This document shows positions 7,875 to 14,651 of a stretch of DNA of 44,126 bases, one piece after another (position 1 is the first letter of the stretch; each line of letters begins with the position of its first letter). The DNA is from a virus, in IMG/VR virus record IMGVR_UViG_3300012984_000022, positions 1 to 44,126 of that record; one strand, given 5' to 3'. The position numbers and the translations under genes were made by a program. The notes beneath the pieces are model-generated. The model was not told where the DNA came from. It did no database searches and saw only the letters and a list, made by a program, of their open reading frames with translations.

Positions 7875-8470
7875 TGGGCGGCCTCCCCCTGGCGAATTGA
7901 GTTGATGTACGCTTTAAACGCATCTCCATCATCACGGCTGGTGTACGCATGATTCTCGCCAACAGTCCATGAGGCCTTTGCTAATCCACCAGGGAATCTA
8001 AAATAAACCGTGATGTCTTTCTTGTGCCCGATGTAGGCCTTGACGTCTGTAATTCCAGGGAATTTTGCTTCCGCTTCCGCAATGGCTTCCTGCTCTGCTT
8101 CATGAGTGCGCTTGCGCTCAGTTTCGCAATCAAGGCGATGGTTAATCCAGCGCGCCTCGCACTCCATATCGCAATACACAGAATCGCCATCCCACACGCG
8201 CCCCTCTGTTTCTTCATCAACGTGACAGTTGCAATAGGTGCACTCTTGCCAAAAGCCAAACTCTTCAACCAGAACGCGAGAAGGAACGCGACCAAGTTCT
8301 GCATATTTATCAGCGCCAGGAATGCGCTTGCATGATACGCAGTTGAATTCCTCTTCCAGTTCGTTCGCACCCTCACGGCGAGCCACGACGTTACTTGTAG
8401 CGAAACGGATAATCCCGTACTCATCACCCTGCACGTAATAAGCTTTCAGCACTTGAATGTTGTTGCTCAT
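7871..8470 (-). CDS. Cys-rich putative zinc-binding protein (199 aa)
   Basis: Several Cys pairs lie in the first 115 residues: CVSC near 44, CTYCNCH near 78-83, then CDMEC near 100, consistent with two zinc sites or a treble-clef/FCS-like finger. A charged helix follows (ERKRTHEAEQEAIAEAEAKF) and then a beta-rich C-terminal domain. Function unknown; may bind nucleic acid or a host protein. Confidence 0.6.
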   Translation of the reverse strand: MSNNIQVLKAYYVQGDEYGIIRFATSNVVARREGANELEEEFNCVSCKRIPGADKYAELGRVPSRVLVEEFGFWQECTYCNCHVDEETEGRVWDGDSVYCDMECEARWINHRLDCETERKRTHEAEQEAIAEAEAKFPGITDVKAYIGHKKDITVYFRFPGGLAKASWTVGENHAYTSRDDGDAFKAYINSIRQGEAAQ

Positions 8471-8973
8471 GACTGCACTCCTTTGCGAAGCTGGGCGGCA
8501 TAAATTTCCATAGCGTCAATCGCTGCTACAATCCCATCACCTTCTCGCTCATCCCATATTTGTTTCTGTATTTCGGCTGAGCACATCTCTACACCCTGCG
8601 CCCGCACTTCAGCCAGGAAAGCGTCGGTGGCCTTGAATGGGTTTTCTGCTTCAACATCGCGTGAAACGTAGGAATTGATTTCAGATACGTAATCCATTGG
8701 AATTCCAGCGTACAGGTACTCATCCTGGTTAACGTACTCGTCATGGTTCTCGCTGATGTCAGTCAGCAGGCGCAGCATCTGAGCATTCTCCGCAGCTAGC
8801 TTCTCTACCTGCATCTGCAGATTCTCGATAGTCGCATCAGCAGCACGGAACTCGCGCTGAGACTCTGCAAGCTTTTGCTCAAGTGCGGAGTAGTCGTCGT
8901 AATCAACCATACCGCCGTCTTGAGATACAACAAGCGCCCCTGAGAATGTCAGGCTATAACGTTTAACACTCAT
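8467..8973 (-). CDS. coiled-coil Ead/Ea22-like protein (168 aa)
   Basis: After a short N-terminal beta stretch, residues about 28-80 are a coiled coil (LEQKLAESQREF, LQMQVEKLAAENAQ). The C-terminal part holds TDAFLAEVRAQGVE, a motif I recall from lambdoid Ead/Ea22 proteins. First gene after the promoter at 9005-9042. The start has CTGGAGATGAAGAG upstream. Confidence 0.65.
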   Translation of the reverse strand: MSVKRYSLTFSGALVVSQDGGMVDYDDYSALEQKLAESQREFRAADATIENLQMQVEKLAAENAQMLRLLTDISENHDEYVNQDEYLYAGIPMDYVSEINSYVSRDVEAENPFKATDAFLAEVRAQGVEMCSAEIQKQIWDEREGDGIVAAIDAMEIYAAQLRKGVQS

Positions 8974-9004
8974 CTCTTCATCTCCAGTTATTGTTTACAA
9001 ATTC

Positions 9005-9042
9005 ATCATATCACTGAGCCTGTTAATTGCAACTTATTTGTT
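9005..9042 (-). promoter_or_regulatory. promoter with the AACAAATAAGTTGCAA element
   Basis: TTGCAA (9027-9032), 16-nt spacer, TATGAT (9005-9010), with AAACAAATAAG directly upstream. It drives the 8973 to 6690 gene string and lies inside the last codons of the upstream gene. Confidence 0.85.
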
Positions 9043-9511
9043 TATTATTGCGAACTGATTTCAGGAGCTGCTCAAACATGAATCGCGTCGGGTTCTGCAT
9101 GCCGAATGGGAGCTTGCTGTCCTCAATCAGCGCATACATCCATTCACCGGCTTCGTTTTTTTCTCGCTCCATGCGCTCGTCACGGTATGCGTTGCGGACG
9201 TATTCGAGGACGGTCTGCTTCCGGCATGGAATGCGCTCAGCTATTTCATCTGCGGTGAGCCCTGGGTTTTCCTCAATGAAGCGTCTCACAGTTCCGCGCT
9301 CAAGTGGGTTATTGCGCTCAATGAGTTTGAACTCCCGGCGCTTGCCTTTTGCCGATGGACGGGATTCTGCTACTGATGAGTTCACCATATTGTGAAGAGT
9401 CTTACTCACCTCTGGCGTGTAGCCCTCTGGAAGAAGGTGACAAATCTGATTTGACGTAAGCCACGGCTGGCCTTTCATAGCCTGAATGAGTCTTGTGCGT
9501 AATGATGCCAT
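9023..9511 (-). CDS. DNA-binding helix-turn-helix protein (162 aa)
   Basis: Two winged-helix-like repeats are visible. The first is around 10-60 (PWLTSNQICHLLPEGYTPEV). The second is around 75-110 (NPGLTADEIAERIPCRKQTV). This predicts a DNA-binding protein that could regulate phage transcription. Its final residues NKQISCN are encoded by the conserved promoter element of the next unit. It could be the factor that reads that element, but this is speculation. Confidence 0.6.
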   Translation of the reverse strand: MASLRTRLIQAMKGQPWLTSNQICHLLPEGYTPEVSKTLHNMVNSSVAESRPSAKGKRREFKLIERNNPLERGTVRRFIEENPGLTADEIAERIPCRKQTVLEYVRNAYRDERMEREKNEAGEWMYALIEDSKLPFGMQNPTRFMFEQLLKSVRNNKQISCN

Positions 9512-9543
9512 TATCTTTCTCCTGGCCGTCCTTGGCCAACTTT

Positions 9544-9699
9544 CTACTTACTGGTTAATGGGTTGATGTATCTGTCACAGCGGCCGTGACCTGCGCCGCC
9601 GGTGTTGCCGTTCCAGGTGAATTTATTCGAATTCGACGGTTGTTGCTTCTCCGTCGATTGGTTCACTGGCGCTGTCTGTTGTTTGCTTTGCTGGTTCAT
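9544..9699 (-). CDS. 51-aa protein overlapping the 3' end of recT
   Basis: In another frame than recT, an ATG at 9697-9699 with GAGG about 9 nt before it opens a 51-codon ORF. It shares 77 nt with recT and continues to TAG 9544-9546. The N-terminal half is Gln/Ser/Asn-rich, the C-terminal half is Gly-rich with one Cys (TGGAGHGRCDRYINP). It fills an otherwise empty gap. No family recognised; moderately likely to be translated. Confidence 0.5.
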   Translation of the reverse strand: MNQQSKQQTAPVNQSTEKQQPSNSNKFTWNGNTGGAGHGRCDRYINPLTSK

Positions 9700-10480
9700 T
9701 TGCTGCTTCCTCGCTTACTTCTTCAAACTCTGCCTCGATAGGTGCCGCAGCTTCGATGCGCGCTTTATGGCGACCGTTCATTTCAATGACGATTGCCTTT
9801 TCTGCGTTCCAGATGCCGCGCTTTTCCATATCTTCACGGATTGCTGTGCAGCACGCGCGCAGCTTGTCTTGCGTGTCGCATGCTGACATCTCAGCCTCAA
9901 GAGCCTGGTAATCAACAACGCCGCGAGATTGCTGCGGAGTTACGTCACGCTCACCGGCCTTGATTCTCTCGGCTTCGTCCGGGTCTACCATTTCTGTTAG
10001 GCCAAATGCCATACGAGCACATTGAATGTAACTTTTGTGACGAAGCATTCTGCTAGGCCATTTGCTCCAGACGCTTGACCTCGCATCCTTGCACTCCCTT
10101 AAATATTCCGTAACCGTTACTGGATGCTTTCGGTTTTTTAAATGCATACTGCAAGTAATTGATACCAGATCACCTTTTTCATCAAAGTTGTCTTCAAACG
10201 TAACTCCGTCAAATTCAGGTTGACGATTAACTACCTTGTAAAACCCGTCAATCATGACAACCATTTGTAGCTTTCCGCCAGATACAAATGCTGCACATTC
10301 TTTAACCAACGGATTTAATCCATACTTTGCGCAAACACTTGTTACAATAGCCATTTCCGCGTTTGTAGTGCTTGCTCCGTGCTGATTCTTGGAGCTGATA
10401 ATCATTCCCTTGATAACTTCTGCAACCTCTTCGGTTGTAGCACCTACGTTTGATGCAACTAATTCCAGTGCTGTAGACAT
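9623..10480 (-). CDS. recT: RecT-family single-strand annealing protein
   Basis: 285 aa, the usual RecT length. The core shows AEMAIVTSVCAKYGLNPLVK, then AAFVSGGKLQMVVMIDGFYK and RQPEFDGVTFED, the characteristic RecT segments (about residues 42-105). It anneals complementary strands and pairs with the exonuclease two genes upstream, as in Rac RecE/RecT. The C-terminal tail is acidic and variable. ATG with GAGGAG upstream; start overlaps the stop of the inserted AP2-like gene (TAATG). Confidence 0.92.
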   Translation of the reverse strand: MSTALELVASNVGATTEEVAEVIKGMIISSKNQHGASTTNAEMAIVTSVCAKYGLNPLVKECAAFVSGGKLQMVVMIDGFYKVVNRQPEFDGVTFEDNFDEKGDLVSITCSMHLKNRKHPVTVTEYLRECKDARSSVWSKWPSRMLRHKSYIQCARMAFGLTEMVDPDEAERIKAGERDVTPQQSRGVVDYQALEAEMSACDTQDKLRACCTAIREDMEKRGIWNAEKAIVIEMNGRHKARIEAAAPIEAEFEEVSEEAANEPAKQTTDSASEPIDGEATTVEFE

Positions 10481-11133
10481 TATTTTGACTCCTCAATTAA
10501 TTTTATAACTCTATTGAAAATTCTTAAATCTATCTCATCCATGTGAGGTTTTAATGATATTGCATGCTCTTTTTTTCTCTCCTTGTATCTTTCTGACGCT
10601 TCAACCATATCGTCAAAATGACCTATAAACTCCCTCTTCCCTGTTACTGGATTATTAGACTGCGCTATATACTTACCGCTTCTTTTATTTACATTAACGC
10701 CAATTAGGCAATCACCCCTCCTTGACTCCCCTGTCATTATGAATGCGTTTAGCCATTGAGGTATGTAAATGCATTTTTCTGGGGAGTATTCTTTGCCATT
10801 TCCAAAAAGGTCTTTATCTAAATGAAATCCCTCTCTGTAATTGTCAACCCACCAACCCCTAAAGCTCATGAACTTAAGCCACCCATCGCAAACTTCAACG
10901 TCAGCGTATGCAGGCTCTAGCCTGTGAATCCTATCGCAATACGCCCTTGCTAGCATTGACTTCCACGCTCTATATGCAGGGCATGTAACCCTCCCGTTTT
11001 CTGTTACAGGCTGCTGCATGTAGTCAGCATCATTAATCCCAACACCATGAACCAGCGTTCTCATGGACATTGATCGCATAGTTGGCTTGTAATTTTTCCT
11101 TATATAGTTTGATAGCTCTACACTGTTCATCAT
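10480..11133 (-). CDS. AP2-like DNA-binding protein, possible relic of a homing endonuclease
   Basis: 217 aa. Residues about 145-180 (VNVNKRSGKYIAQSNNP, then FIGHFDDMVEASERY) look like an AP2/ERF-type DNA-binding domain, as in HNH-AP2 homing enzymes. The centre has DGWLKFMSFRGWW and a Cys, but I see no clear HNH triad. It sits between exonuclease and recT, normally neighbours, and its DNA is visibly more A/T-rich than its flanks, so it is probably an insertion. The ATG at 11133 has GGAG at 6 nt; the track of upstream TTG is not needed. Confidence 0.6.
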   Translation of the reverse strand: MMNSVELSNYIRKNYKPTMRSMSMRTLVHGVGINDADYMQQPVTENGRVTCPAYRAWKSMLARAYCDRIHRLEPAYADVEVCDGWLKFMSFRGWWVDNYREGFHLDKDLFGNGKEYSPEKCIYIPQWLNAFIMTGESRRGDCLIGVNVNKRSGKYIAQSNNPVTGKREFIGHFDDMVEASERYKERKKEHAISLKPHMDEIDLRIFNRVIKLIEESK

Positions 11134-11158
11134 CAATAACTCCGCTCCTGTTTAAGTG

Positions 11159-11211
11159 ATGATACAATCACAGCTCAACTCAGTCAACTACATAAACTCA
11201 GTTATTTGTTT
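11159..11211 (-). promoter_or_regulatory. promoter with variant of the repeated element
   Basis: TTGACT (11182-11187), 17-nt spacer, TATCAT (11159-11164) on the minus strand. AAACAAATAA is present upstream (11202-11211), but the TTGCAA half is replaced, so the -35 is displaced downstream. It drives the AP2-like gene and recT. The stop of the exonuclease gene is the TAA inside this element. Confidence 0.7.
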
Positions 11212-12002
11212 ACCCATTTCGGCATAGGCAGAAGCTCTACGTCGAACGATGAGCCAAACTCATCAAGCTCTTTCGCTATCGCCAGGTCTTTTCGGTACTC
11301 GTCACGACCGTATTCAACCCACTCAAGTGGGAGCTCAACAACATGAACCGGATGGCGGCCGATACTCCTACGCTCACCTACGCATATGAAGATGAAGCGC
11401 GGCATGCTGCCAGTCAGCTGCTGATACGCATCCGAGTAGAATGCGGCCTGAACGTGATAGCGGAAATCCTGGAAGTGGCGCTGCATTTTGTCCGCATCAG
11501 CAATCTTCTTCACGTCAACCAGAACGTGACCGAAATGCTCCTCGTCGGGAATGCGGTCAGGCCGGGCCTTCAGGCGAATTCCATCAAGCTCCCAAAAAAT
11601 GCTTTGTTCAGACTTTCCGCTGACGGTGAGCAGGCTTCTCGCCACAGGATGCGCAAGCACAGAATCACGCATTGCTATGACCATGTCGTGCTCCTGTGCC
11701 GTGTGAATGATGCGCCCGCTACCCGCCATGCTTTCGCGGAACGCCTCCGCATTTGCACGGCCAGCAGATGACCTTAAATCGTACTCAGGCATTCTCACGT
11801 ATTGCGCAGCAAACTCGTCGGGCTCAAGTAGCGCGCAGTGGAGATTGGTTCCGCGGTAAACTGCCGGGCTACCATCCGACGGCGCGTTTCGTGACCATTC
11901 AATCAGAGCTGGCGATTTGTGCAGGAGGTCAAGGTCGGACTTCGACCACGCCTTGACCTTTCGGTACTCATCATTTGTGAGTACGCCGGTTATTGCTGCC
12001 AT
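11202..12002 (-). CDS. RecE/exonuclease VIII-like 5'-3' exonuclease (PD-(D/E)XK)
   Basis: 266 aa, matching the nuclease domain of RecE. Seen motifs: YRGTNLHCALLEPDEF near 48-63, KARPDRIPDEE near 145, VLVDVKKIADAD near 160 (the D and K of the active site, with an expected xVK in place of DxK spacing), and YHVQAAFYSD near 183. It would resect double-stranded ends to feed RecT. GGGGGATTAAATG gives the start. Upstream neighbour overlaps by one base. Confidence 0.88.
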   Translation of the reverse strand: MAAITGVLTNDEYRKVKAWSKSDLDLLHKSPALIEWSRNAPSDGSPAVYRGTNLHCALLEPDEFAAQYVRMPEYDLRSSAGRANAEAFRESMAGSGRIIHTAQEHDMVIAMRDSVLAHPVARSLLTVSGKSEQSIFWELDGIRLKARPDRIPDEEHFGHVLVDVKKIADADKMQRHFQDFRYHVQAAFYSDAYQQLTGSMPRFIFICVGERRSIGRHPVHVVELPLEWVEYGRDEYRKDLAIAKELDEFGSSFDVELLPMPKWVNK

Positions 12003-12590
12003 TTAATCCCCCAGTTTCACGCCAGTTATTTTACCGGAGGCTATGGCGTCGTAAACACATCCAAACGCACCTGTAACGTCGCCTAATGCATTTCGGTAAA
12101 CCTCAACTAACGCCTCAATGGAAGCATCGCGCTTCTTGTCTGCTTCTGAACGGATAGGGCGGAAATAATCAATCGCCGCCTTTGCACTTACGCAGTCAAT
12201 TTGTCCGCAGTATTTCTCATCGTCACCCCCAAGATAAACAAAGGCCACTCCACATGAATCATCAGAGTAAACGACACGGCAGAGATTAAAGTAATCACCT
12301 CCAATCTTAACCTCACACTCACAACCAACCGGAGGCAAGCCATCGCCATCCCATTTAGTCTTGCTGGCTGCAAGTGCGGATTCGCATTGTTCAATGGTTA
12401 CTTTACCTTCACGCCAGTCATCAGCTTTGATAAACATGAAGTCATCGAACAAATAAGGGTCTTCAGACGTTAATGTTTCATCGTCAGCATCCATGAGCAT
12501 GCCATCTGACGCCTGCTCAATGGTTTTTATATTTGCAGGCCATCCGCCACGCTTCGGTAACTCTTTAACCAGCAATTCAAGTAAAGTCAT
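12003..12590 (-). CDS. hypothetical phage protein of the Ea-type accessory set (195 aa)
   Basis: N-terminus LLELLVKELPKRGGWP and a central PPVGCECEVK module are segments I recall from several enteric-phage accessory proteins. The middle has acidic stretches; no enzyme motif. Of two close in-frame ATGs, 12590 has CTGGAG at a better distance than 12596. First gene after the promoter at 12626-12663. Confidence 0.65.
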   Translation of the reverse strand: MTLLELLVKELPKRGGWPANIKTIEQASDGMLMDADDETLTSEDPYLFDDFMFIKADDWREGKVTIEQCESALAASKTKWDGDGLPPVGCECEVKIGGDYFNLCRVVYSDDSCGVAFVYLGGDDEKYCGQIDCVSAKAAIDYFRPIRSEADKKRDASIEALVEVYRNALGDVTGAFGCVYDAIASGKITGVKLGD

Positions 12591-12625
12591 CTTCATTCTC
12601 CAGTGTTTATTTAAGTGCTGACATA

Positions 12626-12663
12626 AGCATATCAGCACCTGTTGTTATTGCAACTTATTTGTT
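12626..12663 (-). promoter_or_regulatory. promoter with the AACAAATAAGTTGCAA element
   Basis: TTGCAA (12648-12653), 16-nt spacer, TATGCT (12626-12631), preceded by AAACAAATAAG. It drives the 195-aa gene and the exonuclease. It begins two bases after the previous gene's stop. Confidence 0.85.
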
Positions 12664-13739
12664 TAGTAATGAATCTTGATGTTCGCCACCAGACCCTTCG
12701 CCACCGCAGTAATTACCGCCCTGGCCTGGTCTTCGCTCAATCCTGCCTGAGCAATAAGGTCGGCCAGTGCTGCGCGGTTAATCGCCACGCGATGAGCCTT
12801 GTCATCGGCCCGGCGCTGTTCTTCATCCTTCAGACGCTGAGCCTCAAGAGCCTGCTGCTCTTCAGCGTATTTCTTCGCGTTCTCTGATGCGATGCGCTCT
12901 CTCTCCTTAGCTTGCTGTTCTGCCAGCTCTGCATCACGCTTCGCCTTTTCCTGTGCATCCTTCAGCGCCTGCTCAGTTGCGGCCTTATCCTGCTCTGCCT
13001 TCAGTTTAGCAAGTCGGTCCTGCTCGGCCTTGTTACGCTCGTCCAGTATTCGCTGCTCTGCGCGCTGACGCTCGTCCTCCTGAGCTTTCAGAGCTGCAGC
13101 TTCTGCAATCTGGCGATCGCGTTCACGCTGCGCGTTTTCTTCCGCTTCTTTGCGCAGGCGTTCGAGTTCTGCGGCTTGCTCTTCAGCAGCAACAAGGCGG
13201 GTGATTGTCGTTGACGTAGCTGCTACAGCCCCATCCACTGACGCACGCGCCTTTTTGATTAGCTCAGGCCAGAAGGTTGTCTCAACGCTAACGGATGCAG
13301 CTCGCGCCTCATCAGCCCATAAGCGCACTGTATCGCTCTGTAAGCCATCCATCGCACACATGCGCACAATCTCATCCATACGCTCAATAATCGCGTCCTG
13401 TGCCGCCTGAGCCTCAGCAAGAGGCTTAAGCGTTGCATCACGCAGAGCGTCGAATCGCTCCACGCTTTCTCGTGCATTCTTCTCAACAACTTTCGGTAGG
13501 GCCTTAATTTCGCGCAGGTAGTCGCGCATCGGCTTGTCGATGGCCGTCTTGCTGCTGGAAATCTTCGCGGCCAGAGATTTGATATGCTTGCGGCCCTCTA
13601 CGGTTTCCAGGTCCGGGACGTGAGCCTCAACCTCGGCCTTAACTTTGTTGAAGAGGTCTTCCAGGCTTTCAGCGCTGTATGCAACCGGCAGGGAAGGGAG
13701 CTCGGTTACTTCTGTGCTTACTTCGGTTTTGTTGGTCAT
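12663..13739 (-). CDS. long coiled-coil protein in the recombination operon (358 aa)
   Basis: N-terminal part (residues 30-190) is globular and helical with KSLAAKISSSKTAIDKPM, like DUF1351-type proteins often found beside RecT or exonuclease genes (recalled). Residues about 195-320 are an extremely regular charged coiled coil of Glu, Arg, Ala, Lys and Gln. The C-terminal 40 residues form a small HTH-like cap (ALADLIAQAGLSEDQA). Likely a scaffold or DNA-end accessory protein. ATG 13739 with AGGAGAACC upstream; the longer reading is spurious. Confidence 0.7.
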   Translation of the reverse strand: MTNKTEVSTEVTELPSLPVAYSAESLEDLFNKVKAEVEAHVPDLETVEGRKHIKSLAAKISSSKTAIDKPMRDYLREIKALPKVVEKNARESVERFDALRDATLKPLAEAQAAQDAIIERMDEIVRMCAMDGLQSDTVRLWADEARAASVSVETTFWPELIKKARASVDGAVAATSTTITRLVAAEEQAAELERLRKEAEENAQRERDRQIAEAAALKAQEDERQRAEQRILDERNKAEQDRLAKLKAEQDKAATEQALKDAQEKAKRDAELAEQQAKERERIASENAKKYAEEQQALEAQRLKDEEQRRADDKAHRVAINRAALADLIAQAGLSEDQARAVITAVAKGLVANIKIHY

Positions 13740-13752
13740 TTTGGTTCTCCTG

Positions 13753-14031
13753 TTATTTGTTTCGTGCTGCCAGCATTGCGTCTGCAAAATCGTATGCCGC
13801 TTTCGCTGCAGCATCCTGTGTATTGCAGCCTTCACTTTTGGCAATGATTTTGAATGCCTGAAGCATTTCCATGTTAGCCGTTAGCCCTGCGATTGCCTTA
13901 CCAGCAAAGTAATCGCGCAGAGTCATTCCGTCCATCTGCACTTCTTGCAGCGAACCGCAGATTCCGTCAAAGCTTCCAGTCACGTTTTTGTGCATTACCG
14001 GGAATGCTGGACCGCCAGTAGTTTTACCCAT
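13753..14031 (-). CDS. conserved small phage protein (92 aa)
   Basis: Contains MTLRDYFAGKAIAGL followed by a helical C-terminus with AAAKAAYDFADAML. This is a widespread small family of enteric-phage proteins without known function. Of two in-frame ATGs, 14031 is 6 nt from GGAGAG. It is the first gene after the promoter at 14063-14100 and the last before the origin-like region. Confidence 0.75.
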   Translation of the reverse strand: MGKTTGGPAFPVMHKNVTGSFDGICGSLQEVQMDGMTLRDYFAGKAIAGLTANMEMLQAFKIIAKSEGCNTQDAAAKAAYDFADAMLAARNK

Positions 14032-14062
14032 CTTCATCTCTCCATCGGTTGTTAGTCCGTTC

Positions 14063-14100
14063 AGTATACGCAAGATGAACACACTTGCAACTTATTTGTT
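14063..14100 (-). promoter_or_regulatory. promoter with the AACAAATAAGTTGCAA element
   Basis: TTGCAA (14085-14090), 16-nt spacer, TATACT (14063-14068). CAACAAATAAG precedes it. This has one of the best -10 boxes of the family and starts the leftward recombination block at the edge of the origin region. Confidence 0.88.
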
Positions 14101-14163
14101 GAGATATGTGATATTACTTAGCGCGCTACTGGTATGGTAGTATTCACTATAAATAGAGAGAAA

Positions 14164-14595
14164 GGATAATTATCCAATCCTTATCCGTTCATTTATCCGT
14201 GTATGTTCATGTTATATATAGTAATTATCCATTTATCCGTGTTTTTGGTATCTCCTGCTTTTGATACTTAATGTGATATGTTAAATAATTGTTAATATTT
14301 TAATCCAATTTTTATTGCATTTTTCTTTATCTCTCTATTGATTTTCTCTTTGCAAAATGTTAGTGTATGAATACACTTTGTGATTCGGACACTAAATTAT
14401 ATATACATAGTAAAAAATAATAATATATATAGACCCCATCATTTTTGATAAATCCCCCCCCTATATAGACCCACCCCCCTACCGGATAAATTCAGATGGA
14501 TAATTACCGTCGGATAAGCCGGATAAATGGATATGAGCCTTTATTATCAGCTACTTACCTGTTATCCAGTTTTTATCCATTTTGGATAATTATCC
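14164..14595. other. putative replication origin with GGATAA/TTATCC iterons
   Basis: A gene-free A/T-rich stretch next to the primase-helicase gene. The palindrome GGATAATTATCC occurs at both edges (14164-14175 and 14584-14595). Further TTATCC copies are at 14181, 14193, 14225, 14233, 14562 and 14573. GGATAA copies are at 14484, 14498, 14512 and 14521. The left cluster favours TTATCCGT and the right favours CGGATAA, so the two face each other around an almost pure A/T core (14240-14450). Two C runs (14453-14461 and 14474-14479) and a TATATAGACCC direct repeat lie before the right cluster. P4-type alpha proteins bind iterons at their origin (known), so this is a likely binding and melting site. 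Confidence 0.7.
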
Positions 14596-14608
14596 AAACG
14601 CAGGACAC

Positions 14609-14633
14609 AAAAAAGCCCCCGCATGCGGAGGCT
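14609..14633 (-). terminator. rho-independent terminator of the primase-helicase gene
   Basis: On the minus strand AGCC-CCGC pairs with GCGG-GGCT (one mismatch), followed by six T. It lies between the primase-helicase stop (14652) and the iteron region, keeping transcription out of the origin. Confidence 0.8.
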
Positions 14634-14651
14634 GGTTAATTTTTGTTCTTT

